Shown: positions 33,697 to 45,500 of the stretch, piece after piece | Position numbering within the stretch: position 1 is the stretch's first letter | Layout of the letters: each line of letters begins with the position of its first letter | Assembly: GCF_048544455.1 (NCBI RefSeq) | Contig: NC_133538.1 | Coordinates: 456,395,311-456,459,310, forward strand | Length of the DNA: 64,000 nucleotides | Reading direction: 5' to 3' | From: Silene latifolia | Lineage: Eukaryota > Streptophyta > Magnoliopsida > Caryophyllales > Caryophyllaceae | Made by a program: the position numbers and the translations under genes | Notes under the pieces: generated by a model | What the model saw: only the letters and a program-made list of their open reading frames with translations | Databases searched by the model: none | What the model was told of the DNA's origin: nothing

Positions 33697-33922
33697 AACT
33701 TGCGTACCCTCATACCAAAGTTGGCTGGTGTGAGTGGTAAGGGCTCTCATCTCTTAAACAAGTGGTCAGGGGTTCGATTCTCGACTCTTGCGAATGAAAA
33801 AGCCAAACTTGGGAAGGGTCAACCCATTAAATTGCCTTCAGTACCCCGAAGGAGATTGCCCCAGCTGTCGGTAGTGGATACTCCTGGTCAACACCAAAAA
33901 AAAAAAACTTGCGTACCCTCAT
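33697..33922 (+). mobile_element. tRNA-derived SINE with 17-bp target duplication
   Basis: The SINE body is 33714-33905 (192 bp). It has an A-box-like GGTGTGAGTGGTAAGG near its 5' end and a B-box GGTCAGGGGTTCGATTC, the internal RNA polymerase III promoter of tRNA-derived SINEs. It ends in a 12-base A-run and is flanked by a perfect direct repeat AACTTGCGTACCCTCAT (33697-33713 and 33906-33922). Just downstream a 24-bp unit ending CAAGTTCCTTAAATCCTT is duplicated (33919-33960). Confidence 0.92.
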
Positions 33923-34114
33923 CAAGTTCCTTAAATCCTTGTGTACATCAAGTTCCTTAAATCCTTCGCCAAAAGTATTGTGATTCTTAATGTCAGACGT
34001 AGGGAATACTTGTAAATGAGTATAAGCAACACATCCCCATGTGGTTAGGGATGTGACTTGTGAGGGGATTAGTCTGTAGTATTTCAATGTAGGACTAATG
34101 AGACTCGGACAATT

Positions 34115-34460
34115 ACAGGTAAATTTGGAACAACCCCAATTGCAGAATATGCGAGGCATTGGGTCTGTAAAGATGGAACCCCAACTTAGAGACGAGTCTT
34201 TCTTCTTGCAACAGCAACAACATCAACATCAACTAATACAACAGATGTTTATGCCAAGCCAGGCATCTCAAGATGTCTTACCTGCCCTGTTTAATCTTTT
34301 GCAGCAACAAAGAATACTCCACTTATAGCAACAACAACAACAAAAACAGCAACATCAGCTTCCAAAATCTTTGCCTCAACAGAGGTCACCGTTACAACCT
34401 CGGTTTTCACTGCAAAGTTACCTCTTAGGTCACCTGCAAAATCAGTTTATGAGCACGGGA
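34115..34460 (+). pseudogene. Captured exon of a SEUSS/SLK-like transcriptional co-regulator
   Basis: After an acceptor-like TTACAG (34109-34114) the frame encodes a Gln-rich segment: LEQPQLQNMRGIGSVKMEPQ, ESFFLQQQQ, then FNLLQQQRILHL and a stop at 34327-34329. This is the pattern of the Gln-rich middle part of plant SEUSS and SEUSS-LIKE proteins (VKxEPQ repeats followed by SLFLQQQQ and NLLxQQRL), which work with LEUNIG-type co-repressors in the nucleus. After the stop the frame still encodes Gln runs and, after a frameshift near 34425, a segment resembling KPVYEPGMC that precedes the SEUSS Ldb-type domain. It has one stop and at least one frameshift and is only an exon fragment. Confidence 0.72.
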
Positions 34461-35865
34461 TGTGTAGTTTCTTTATTTCCGTTAGCTTCTCTAACCCTTT
34501 CGTTCTGCATCAGCTTTATATTTTTATTCATGTAAATGTTCTTTTTGTGAGAAATTTGTAATTTTAGACCATCCATAAATATCAGTTTATTGAGTAATAT
34601 ACCGGGTTTCAAATGTTGATTAATAGACCTTTTATCCTGTTTTCTTGTACAACCTTCATGTAATATTATTTGTATCCTATACCATTAGAGTGATCCCAAA
34701 CTAATTGTCAATACACCAATTTGGTTCTTCTACATCTTTAAGTTATGGAAAGTGTAAGATGTTAATTAATTAAGGATTTGTTCGGATACCAAAAGAGGAG
34801 GGAAGGGGTGGGAGAATGAAAGGAGTTAGTTTTTCATCCAAACCTCGTCTTTGTTAAAAGTATAGAATTTGGCTTGTAAAAGGGAATTGAGGGATACATT
34901 TTGCTAACCAAACAAGGAAAGTTCCTTCCTTCCATTACCCCTTGAAGTGAGTTGTCTGAACCAATGTGAGTTGAAACGAGCTGATGTAAGATAAATAAAA
35001 GCTGGAATTAAGCCGGAATATAAAGACATAACTATGTTTTTTTGTATTTTCAACTTATTGAAAGATTGCATCGTTGAATGTTTATAGTAAGGGTACCTTG
35101 AAGCTGATCCGCCAATTTTAGTTCAATGAGAGAGTCTTGTGAGACCATGTCCTATAAAAGTATTTTGAGACAAACCGTAAAATAATTAAGGTCATAGTTG
35201 TTTACAAAATGTAGTGGTCGACTGGTCGGTTGGGGTTTAATGTGAAACACGGTTGAAGATGGTAAGTTACACCGAACAAATTACGTTAATTGAGAAACCG
35301 CGCCCCTTACCCTTAGTTGCCAAAAAGATCTATGACAACAATAATTCACAATTAATACTCAATTAGTGCTTCATTGGCTTTACGAAACCATCCGCCAAAA
35401 AGGTGGTCACACGCCTAATGTGATTTTTGTAAGTAAGGTGAATTTCAACTCATATAATAATACATTAAAATGCTAACCCATTTTTTATTGCGTGAAAAAC
35501 CTCTATTCACTATAAATATGCGACGATCAATTTCTAAAAATTGGAGGGAAGGGAAAAGAGGATCATGGCCAAATACATTACCCTCATTTATAGCATAACA
35601 ACCCGAGGCCAAATCTCAATCAAAGACAATAGCCAGTTACCTTACCCTCCTTTATGGTGTATATAAAGACTCGATACCAAATTTCAACCCAAAAAAAGCA
35701 ATGTATAAAGCAATTAGGCCATCCATATTCAGCTTATTCTTGGTTTTAGAGTTATTCTGTAGACCATGGTTTTAACGGGGTATTTGTGTTAGAAAAGAAA
35801 ATAATGCTTCAATACTCCTTGGGTCCGTTAGTAAGCATCACTTGCATTACGAAACCATATAAGAG
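34461..35865. other. Unassigned AT-rich sequence
   Basis: No gene recognised. A segment near 34770-34940 (GGATTTGTTCGGATACC...) resembles a decayed MITE but its ends do not pair convincingly. Confidence 0.4.
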
Positions 35866-35869
35866 AGGG

Positions 35870-37810
35870 AAACATAGGTCTAATAATTGTTCTCTTCTTC
35901 AAAATGGCATCTCGTGAAGGAAGAGAAGGGGAAGGAAATATACGTAGAAGGGGAAGCAGGAGGGAAGGGGACGGAAAATAGAAGTGGAGGGAGGAAGAGG
36001 TACAAAGGAAGGGGTGAGAGGGAGAATGGCTCGGTCGAAGGAGGAGGTGCAATGGAAAGGGAGGAAAAAAGAAAATCTCGCTGACTTTCGCATGATTCTA
36101 AATAAGGAGGGGAAGGAAAAAGGAAAGGGAAAAGAGGAGGAGAAGAGATTTGAAATCAGAGGAAGAAGAGGCTTAGGTGAAAGAGAATTTACGAGGAAGG
36201 AGGCGGAAGGGAAAGGGAGAGAAGAGAGACAATGGAGGGAGAAAGTGATATGGTTTGTATGGTTATATTCAAAATGAAGGGGAGAGGAGGGATAAGAGAT
36301 ATTCTCTACTTGATTTTAGGAAGATTGAGATGGAGAGAGGCAGGTTGGTGGGATAACAGAAATGAGACCGTGTGTGCGTTGTTTGTTTCATATTAAAAGT
36401 GAAGAAGGGTGTTGGATAGAAGAGAGAGGGACGGGAAGGAGTAGGCAAAGGGAAATGGGAAGGAGGAGAAGACTGTATAGGCAATAAAAGGAGGAGGAAG
36501 CATAGAGAGATGAGGGGAAGGAGGACAATGGATTGAGTAAGGGAAAAGGAAATAGAAGTATGAGGAGAACATAATGTTCGGAAACCGATTAATTTCAACA
36601 TGGTTTAAAGCGAGTTTTTCATAAATTTTCGTAAACTTCTATAAGATTTAAGTATTTTTTTAACATAAAAAAGAGTTGACTACACAGTCCTATTGCTTCT
36701 TGACGAAATTTTGGAGAGCGGCGGGAATGAGAGGGGGAAAATGAGGGTGATTTAAGCTTAATAACGGTCTAAAAATATTATAAATGCATAATTGTTCTCT
36801 TCTTCCATATGGCATCTCGTGAAAATTTGGGGATGAAGAGAAGAGAGAGAAAAGATAAGGATAAGGGGAAGCATGGGGAGAAGGAAAACGAAAACCTAGT
36901 GAGGAAGAGGTGCATAAAAGGTTTAATAGGAGAAGGGATGGGCCGAAGGAGAAAGCGCAAGGGAAAGGAAAGAAGAAAAATTACCCCATTGAACATTGCA
37001 TGATTTTCAGTAAGGAGGAAGAAAAGGAAATGAGAAAGGGAGTGGGAACGAGGGGGGAAGAAAGATGAAAGCGGATGGAGGAAGAGTCTCAGGTGAAGGA
37101 GATTGGACGAAGAAGAAAGTATAAGGAAAATGACTAAGATGAAAGGAGAAGAGATAATCTTTGCTTGATCTTATGCAAATTGAGAAGGAGAGAGACAGAG
37201 TTAATGGGATAAAGAGAATGAGATCGTGTGTGCATGGTATAGTTTAGATTGGCATTGAAGGAGGTTGAATATACGGGAGAGGGTGGAGGGAGGAGTAGGC
37301 AAAGTGAAATGGAAAAGAGAAGGAGACTGAATATACAAGGAAGAAGAAGGAAGCATAGAGGAGGGGAGGGGAGGAGGACAATGGACAAAGTAAGAGAAAA
37401 GGAAATGAAAGTACAAAAAGAGGGTAATGTTCGGAAACCCATTAACTTTCGCACGATTCAAATTAAATTTTTCATAAGTTTTCGGAAAGTTTTATGATAA
37501 TTAGTATTTCGTAACATAAAACAGTTGACAAAACAATCTATTTGATTTTTTAACCAAATTTTGGAGAAGGTCGGGGAATAAGCAGGGAAAGGACGAGGGG
37601 GATTTTAGCTCAGTAATAGTCTAGATTATATATGCATAAATTGCTCTCTTCTTTGAAATGGAATTTCGTTAGGGAAGGTAAGGTGGAAAAGGCGATAATG
37701 ATGATAATGGGAAGGAAGATAATTATGATGATTAAGAGAGAGAGGAGTAGGGGAAGGAGAAGGAGGAAGGGAGAGTGATAATGATGACAAAGGTGGCACC
37801 GTTCGTTCAT
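35870..37810 (+). repeat. ~850-900-bp tandem repeat, homopurine-rich
   Basis: Three unit starts share ATTGTTCTCTTCTTC...ATGGCATCTCGTG: about 35885, 36788 and 37634 (spacings ~905 and ~846). Each unit then has 300-600 bp of nearly pure purine on the plus strand (GGAAGGAGGA-type), then AATGTTCGGAAACC...ATTAATTTC, CATAAATTTTCG, an AACATAAAA...GTTGACTACACA block and AAATTTTGGAGA. The last unit is truncated. Frames in the purine stretches encode only Lys/Glu/Arg/Gly runs and are not genes. Confidence 0.82.
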
Positions 37811-37884
37811 AAATCTATATTTTTAGTGAAAATATTTAGAGCTTACTATCAGAGTTATGTATCACTACTACAGATACAGCCTAT

Positions 37885-38375
37885 AACAACGGGTAAAAAC
37901 CGTTGTAAAATCAAAAAGCGGACGTTGTTAAAGCGGCCGTTGTAGAAGGTATTTACAACGGTTTGTTTATTTAGTGAAACCGTTGTCTAAAGTATTCACC
38001 ACGGTTAAAAGCCGTTGTTGTTGGGTGTTCTCCGTTGTGGAAAGTGTTTCAAAATTTTGGAGGGAATAATATAACAACGGTTGTCGTATGTATAACCGTT
38101 GTTGTAACTTTCCCTCCAAAATTGTGAAGTCTTTTGACAACGGGTTTATGGTACATACCCGTTGTTGAAATTTTTAGTAACAACGGTTCTTTGTTTAATA
38201 CCAGTTGTTGTAATTTTACCTCCAAAATTGTGAAGACTTTTAACAACGGTTCTTCGATTAAAACCTGTTGTTGAATATTATGCGCGGGTATTTGTGAATG
38301 TCATTCACAACGGTTTTATTTTTATTAACCGTTGTGAAAGGTATTCACAACGATTTTTTTTAGTAACCGTTTTTA
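37885..38375. repeat. CACTA left subterminal motif array (ACAACGGTT)
   Basis: About twenty copies of ACAACGG(T/G)T and its complement alternate, mostly as face-to-face pairs about 10-20 bases apart. Such arrays bind the TNPA-type protein in Spm-like elements. Confidence 0.9.
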
Positions 38376-38531
38376 TTACAAACTCCTAATATTTTGAAAA
38401 AATAAATTTGTTTCATGCCATTCAAAAACCTGCATATGTCAAGAAGACCATATACCAAAGACTAACATAAATCACAAAATTTGGGTTCATCGAACTCAAT
38501 AGATTCAAATCAACCACAACAAAGAAATTTG

Positions 38532-38675
<144 letters not shown>

Positions 38676-39164
38676 GAAGGATCAACTAAGGTCCTCTATA
38701 TATTTGAGTCCATAAGTCCTATTGTGAGCCATTGGATGGAGGGAGATGGATGGCCAAGATCAACCTCCAAAAGTGTGTTTATGTACTAATATCACTCATT
38801 CTCTCCTCCTTCACTAATCCTTCTAATTAATCACTAATTCACTATAACTTCTTTTCCTCTCATCCACTTCTCTCATATATCACACAACTCATCTTCTCTC
38901 TAAAACCCCAAAAAATAAAAACCCAAAAAATCCAAATAAATAAAAAACCCAAAACCCAAATAAATAAATAAAACCCAAAAATCCAATTAAATCAAAAAAC
39001 CCAAAAATCCAATTAAATCAAAAAACCCAAATAAATCATTCATTCTTCTCTTCCTCATTCACCACCACCCACCACTATCCCACCCGACACCAACTCACCG
39101 CCCACCACCGCCGCCACCGCACCGCCGCCACCGCACCGCCGCCAACTTTTTTTTTTTTTTCCTC

Positions 39165-39195
<31 letters not shown>

Positions 39196-39339
39196 CGTTT
39201 GGTCTTTATTTTCATGTTTTGAGTTGTCTTTTCCATTCATTTTTTGTTGTTGTCTTTTATTTTATTTTATTTTGTTACTTCTCCTTTTTTATTCATTTTC
39301 TCAAATCTCTTCTTGTTATACTTTTTTTTAAGATTTCGG

Positions 39340-40870
39340 GTTTTAAATCTTGTTATTTGGTTTATTTTACATTTCGGGTTTGGTTGGGTTGTTGGTTTTT
39401 TGGTTTTATTATTGTTATTTGGTTTTTTGTTTTTGTTATTATGAGTTTTTTTGGTTTTTGTTATTATTTTTTTTTTCATATTTTTCATATTTATTGTTTG
39501 ATTTTATAACTATTTACAACTAAAGTTATACATTTTATGACCAAAGTTATACAAAAATGCACCAAAGTTATACAAAAAATGGACTAAAGTTATACAAAAA
39601 ATTGGACTAAAGTTATACAAAAATGAACCAGAGTTATACAAAAATGAACCAAAGTTATACAAAAATGAACCAAAGTTATACAAGAATGGACCAAAGTTAT
39701 ACAAATATGGACTAAAGTTATACAAATATGGACTAAAGTTATACAAAAAAAGACTGAAGTTATACAAAAATAGACCAAAGTTATACAAAAAAGAACCAAA
39801 GTTATACAAAAATGGACCAAAGTTATACAAAAATGGATTAAAGTTATACAAATATGGATTAAAGTTATACAAAAATGGACCAAAGTTATACAAAAATGAA
39901 CTAGAGTTATACAAAAATGCACCAGAGTTATACAAAAAATGAGCCAAAGTTATACAAAAAATGGACTAAAGTTATACAAAAATGCACTAGAGTTATACAA
40001 AAATGCACCAGAGTTATACAAAAATGGACCAAAGTTATACAAAAAATGGACTAAAGTTATACAAAAATGGACTTTGGTGCATGTTTGTATAACTCTGGTG
40101 CATTTTTGTACAACTTTGGTGCATGTTTGTATAACTCTGGTGCATTTTTGTATAACTTTAGTCCAATTTTTGTAGAACTTTAGTCCAATTTTTTGTATAA
40201 CTTTAGTCCATTTTTTGTATAACTTTGGTGCATTTTTGTATAACTCTGGTCTATTTTTGTATAACTTTGGTTCATTTTTGTATAACTTTGGTTCATTTTT
40301 GTATAACTTTAGTCCAATTTTTGTATAACTTTAGTCCAATTTTTTTTATAACTTTAGTCCATTCTTTGTATAACTTTGGTGCATTTTTGTATAACTCTGG
40401 TCTATTTTTATATAACTTCAGTCCAAAATTGTATAACTTTAGTCCAAATTTGTGTAATTTTAGTCCAAAATTGTATAACTTTAGTCCAAAATAAAATCAA
40501 AACATACGTATAACTCTAGTCATACAATGTATAACTCTAGTCACAGTTTGTATAACTCTAGTCAATTTTTTGTATAACTTTAGTCCAATTTTTGTATAAC
40601 TTTAGTCTTTTTTTGTATAACTTTGGTCATAAAATGTATAACTTTAGTCATAAAATGTATAACTTTAGTCATAAAATGTATAACTTTAGTCGTAAATAGT
40701 AAAAAAATCAAACAATAAATATGAAAAATATGAAAAAAAAAATAATAATAACAAAAACCAAAAAAACTCATAATAACAAAAACAAAAAACCAAATAAGAA
40801 TAATAAAACCAAAAAACCAACAACCCAACCCGAAATCTGAAATAAACCAAATAACAATAAAAAAAAAAAC
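39340..40870. repeat. 1.5-kb inverted array of a ~21-bp minisatellite
   Basis: From about 39515 to 40075 some 26 copies of a 21-23-bp unit (ACCAAAGTTATACAAAAATGG and close variants) run in one direction; from 40076 to 40700 about the same number run in the opposite direction (CATTTTTGTATAACTTTGGT). The outer flanks are also complementary (TGGTTTTATTATTGTTATT on the left, AATAATAACAAAAACCAAA on the right), so arms of roughly 700 bp meet at 40076 with no spacer. Frames of Cys-Ile-Thr-Leu-Val-His repeats on both strands are products of the repeat. Confidence 0.93.
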
Positions 40871-41459
40871 CAAATTTAAATATCGTGTGTATAACTCTAT
40901 TGCATGCAGTGTATAACTTTAATAGACAAGATGTATAACTTTAGTCCAAAAAATCAAATAACAATAACAACCAAATAAAAAAATAACAACCAAATAAAAC
41001 TAAATAACAATAACAAAATAAAGTAAATATGACAAAAACACAAAAAAACCAATAGATCTAAAAAAAAACAACACCAAATGTATAACTTTAGTCATAAAAT
41101 GTATAACTTTAGTCATAAAATGTATAACTTTAGTCGTATAGCCCAATTAAATCAACAAATTAGATCTACAATAAAAAACCAAAAACAACAAACAAAAAAT
41201 TCGAAAAAATCGACCAACAACCAATACTCAAATCTGGAAAAAACGATAACAAAACAAAGAAATTGAACAAAAACAAATAACAAAAACAAATAACAAAAAC
41301 AAAACAATAACAAAACAAAACAAAAAAAACAAAGCAAAACAAAAAATTGGACGGCTGAACAAAAACAAAAACAAAACAATAACAAAGCAAAACAAGAAAT
41401 TGAGGACGGCTGAACAAAAACAAAAACAGATTTGAGACGGAAGTGACGCGTGAATGGTG

Positions 41460-41960
41460 GCAATGGTGGCGGCGGAAAACTGGTGTGGTGGTGCGGTGTG
41501 GTGATGCGGGTTATGGTGGTGGTTGGAGGAGAAAGGAGGTGAAAAATGTTGGTGGTGGAGTCGGGATCTGGGTCACCGGCGGGTAAGGAGGGTGCTCGTG
41601 AGGTGGTGTGTTAGGGGAGGGAAGAAGGAGATGTAGATGGTGGTGGTGTGTCAGGGGAGGGGCGGCAGGAGGATGGTTGTCGGGAAAATGGCGAGGGTTG
41701 GTTGTGGCGGAGCCGCGTTTGGGTGGCTATGGCGAGGGGGTGGTTGTCGACGGCGGAAGGAAGGACGCAGGGCTGTGGTGGTCTGGTGAGGAGTGGTGAC
41801 GAAGGTGGTGGGCGCGAGTGGTGGTGCGGTGGTTACCGAAAAGGAGAGGGAGAGGTTGTGGGGTGGCTGGGTTGGTGAGTGGGTGAGGAGGAGAGAAAGG
41901 TTTTTTTTTTTTGGTTTTTTATTTTGTTGGGATTTTTAGAGAGAAATTGGTTTTTTTTTG
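41460..41960. other. GC-rich G-strand segment of the foldback element
   Basis: GGTGGTGG- and GGCGG-rich sequence giving Gly/Trp/Val open frames (41608-41799, 41648-41878) with no domain. It is complementary in character to CCACCGCC at 39060-39140. I treat it as non-coding. Confidence 0.6.
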
Positions 41961-42202
41961 TTTGTCAGGTATTATGAAAGGAAATGTGAGGGAAATGAGA
42001 TATAGAGAGAGAGAGGGGATTATGATTATGGGAGGAGGATGAGTGGATTAGTAAGAACTTTAATTGCAATGAGGAGCAAATTAGGGTAGATTGGTTAGTG
42101 GCCATCCAATTTAGATGTAATCTCACCCCTCCATCCCTTCCATCCAAGGGTTCTTATAAGGACTTAGGGCCTTATATGGTATGAAGACCTTATAAGAACC
42201 CT

Positions 42203-42205
<3 letters not shown>

Positions 42206-42255
<50 letters not shown>
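42206..42255. repeat. (CT)n(TA)n microsatellite
   Basis: CT repeats followed by about 16 TA dinucleotides mark the right border of the nested element. Confidence 0.95.
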
Positions 42256-42593
42256 TTACAAGGAGTTGAATTTAAATGAACTAATCATTCCCTAACTTCA
42301 ACAAAAAATTTACTAATAAGTTGATCTAAACTCTGAGTATCATGCATTTGTAATGTATTCTAAGACGTAGTTGCCCACATGTCTCTTACCTCGTCTATAT
42401 CTACACTTGAGTACGCTCAATCTGTTGATCTGTTGATTGCATATCTGCGGAAAAACAAAGAGAATACATTATGGTATATATAGCGGCAAGCAAGACAACA
42501 TTAGCAACATCATGGTATATATAGCGACAAGCAAGACAACATTAGCTCTAATTTAAAAAAAAGTAATAAACACATGTTTAAATTATTACTAAC

Positions 42594-45500
42594 CTTTTCT
42601 GGAATAACGAGATATCTTCGCCTAATAATCTCCAACATGAACCGACAAGCGTAGTATCCACATTGTATGCTATCCGGGTTTGGCGGGGCCTATTATTACA
42701 TAAAAAAAACAGCATTTATAGAAAGCTCACATCAAAATCTTGAACTTTAGGTATTGTATTAGTATTAAACACAGATTTTGCACTTAATGTTATTGTATTT
42801 GAGCACGTACCCACTATCGTAATAAAATCGGGGCCAACATCGAATCTTCCGTGGGTTGATCCTCCTCGTTTGCTCTTTTCTTCTTAAAGGCCCTTTTTTT
42901 AAAAAATAAAAAAGGAGGCAGAAACTAATTTTTTTAGGGGCAAAAATATGAAAGAGCTTTTTTCTATAAATAAAAAATGAAAATGTTATTATAAATAAAT
43001 CAGTATTATAAACTTACATATTAATCAAGTGCTTAAAAGTCTCGCTTGGTTGATGATGTAAAGAGTCCAACTTAAAACTTTATTCCTTGTCGGCATGATG
43101 GCCGCTAGCACCCAATGAGTCCTACATCAAGAGACATCATCATTATTAACAAGTACATATATTAGTTATGAAAATGCAATTGTAGGGGGAAACGTAATAT
43201 TAATTTGTTTATTACCCTTTTTCATTATAAGCGCCAAAAATCAGCTTCTTGGTTGTCGCCAATTCTTTGAGCAATATAATCTACCCGTTGTTCGAACGAG
43301 AAATCCGGAATAAATAAAGATAAAACATAGGGGCACAGAATCCGTATAGATCGGATGGAATATTCTTCTCCGGGATCACTCTCAATTTCAATATCCTACA
43401 TTATTACGGTATTAATTCCGGTATTTAAAACACTATCTAGTAGTCAGAATATTAGACTATGAAATTATTTATTAAGAAACTTACCTCATCCAAACAAATA
43501 TGTGTGATATATCAATCTGGTCTAGGCCACCCCACTACGGCCAGCGGATCCCATGATATAAGCGCTTGGCGCTCAACCCTAGAATATCCTCCTCGAGCGG
43601 AATAACTATCACTTGCTCGGTGGCTATGCGATGGCCAACCTCCTCATGCAGTCTCATCATCGTCACCGTTCTTACTTTTTGCATGTAATCCTTCCCTTTA
43701 TATTGTGTGGAGTTTAAAGTCCTAACTTTCGTGTCCGGATAGAATGAGTCTTTGATTTTGTGCTACTACCACCAGCCTACACATGTAGTAGATAATTAAA
43801 ATAATAAAAAATACAAAGGTAACATATCCTAGTTGGAGTAATAAAAATAAAAGCGTACTTAATTAAATACCTCGTCAATCTGCTCTTTCAATGATGAGGT
43901 AGTAGTAGCAGGTAAGACTGGGGACTTAGGCTTATCAGTCTTTTTTGTCCCCTACACAAAATTACCATGCTTTTTATAAATACAGACAAAATATAAATAA
44001 AGGGAGCGAGGTTAATTTTTAAAAAAATGGAGAAGTTAATTAAATACCTCATCAAGTTGTTGTGAAGTCGAGGTCGTTGGCATGTCTCAGGACTTAGGCT
44101 TATCCGCCAAAGCCGTCTTTTTTGTTCCCTACAAAAAAAAAAATAACATATAAATTTAACATATAAAAACATTCAACAATTAAAAATGTAACATATATAT
44201 AAAGGTATTTCTTCTAACCCCAACTGCTTTCCACACGAGGCGGCAGAGATATCTTCGCCAAGTAGATGTGAGTTTCGAGGCCATTGGATGAAACTTCCAA
44301 GCGCATCTCCCCGAATGGTAATGTCGTCACGAACTGGGACAGCAAATTGAAAGTTTTCATGGCCTGGAAAGACTGTAGTTATCTCTACTATTCTATGATT
44401 CGGCAAAAGTTTTTCGCCATGAACTACGCTTTCATTGCTGCAGATTTGTTTTCTACGACACCCCGGCCAACACGCACATGTGGCTTTTCGGTTCTATTAG
44501 GGTCAAGAAGAATAACTAGCCTCTTGTTTACGGGCTGAAGAATATACACATACATTATTATATCTTTGCAAAAACGCTTGAAAGATTCAAAAATTTTGCA
44601 AAAACGCTTTCGATCTCGAGGCCGATTTTTGCACAAACTTCAAAGATTCATATAAATTTAACTAATTAAACACTTCATGCATACCTTATCAAAACAGGGA
44701 ACGACTTGAAGGGGATGTATGTTGTTTTCCATCAGCCGTCTTCTCAAGTTGCATCTCCTTTTCGGACCCATTATTTACCTAATAAAATTAACCAATTCAA
44801 TGGCACCATGTCGGGTTATAGCATTAGAGTGGCGGAACACACCCCCTGATCTTACCCAAAAAAAAAAAAGAAAAATAAGGAAGTATATATTAGGTACCTG
44901 ATCGGCTTTAGTTGTTACGACTTCAAAAGCATTATTAGGTACCTGATCTTTCTGAATCTCGTTGACCGATACTTCCTTCTCATGTATTGCCAAGGTAGTA
45001 GCGGCCTCTTGACCAATCTGTTGTACCTTATTATTACCCCCTTTAGAAATGACATCCTCCATCATCTTCACTTCTTCTTCGGAAAGCTTACCTCCAAATT
45101 CAGCTTTAGTAGTACGGATGCCATTAATCAAGTCGTTTTTGCCAAGAATGTAATGTGTCAAAGAATTTTATCCTAACAATAACATGTGAATTGAACTTAT
45201 ATGAAAATAATAGAATAAATGTTACCATGTCGCCTTCTCGGACTTAGTCTTCCTTTTCTTCTTTATCCGGGCGCTTTTCCCATAATATTTCGTTACTCCA
45301 ACCTGTAACGGGACGCCCCTCAAACGACTTGGATATTCGGGTCGGCCGATCGCTCTAGCAAGAACGTCATTACGACCACTGGGAGTGAATTTCCCTTCTT
45401 CTACCTCTTTCAATACGTTATCCTATAATATATTAAATAAACTTCAAATTATATTTGTGACTAAAATAATAAAGTTAGTAATGAACTCGTCTTAATAAAA

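Noticed and set aside
33714..33790. Functional tRNA gene
   Set aside because: Only box A/B-like sequence is present, no cloverleaf closes, and a tail with poly(A) and target duplication shows a SINE.
35887..37497. Lys/Glu/Arg-rich frames and their Ser/Pro/Leu-rich antisense frames
   Set aside because: Products of homopurine/homopyrimidine sequence; no conserved domain.
39510..40494. Repetitive Cys-Ile-Thr-Leu-Val-His / Leu-Tyr-Asn-Phe proteins on both strands
   Set aside because: A 21-bp repeat unit without a stop gives open frames on both strands and in several frames; no start context or domain.
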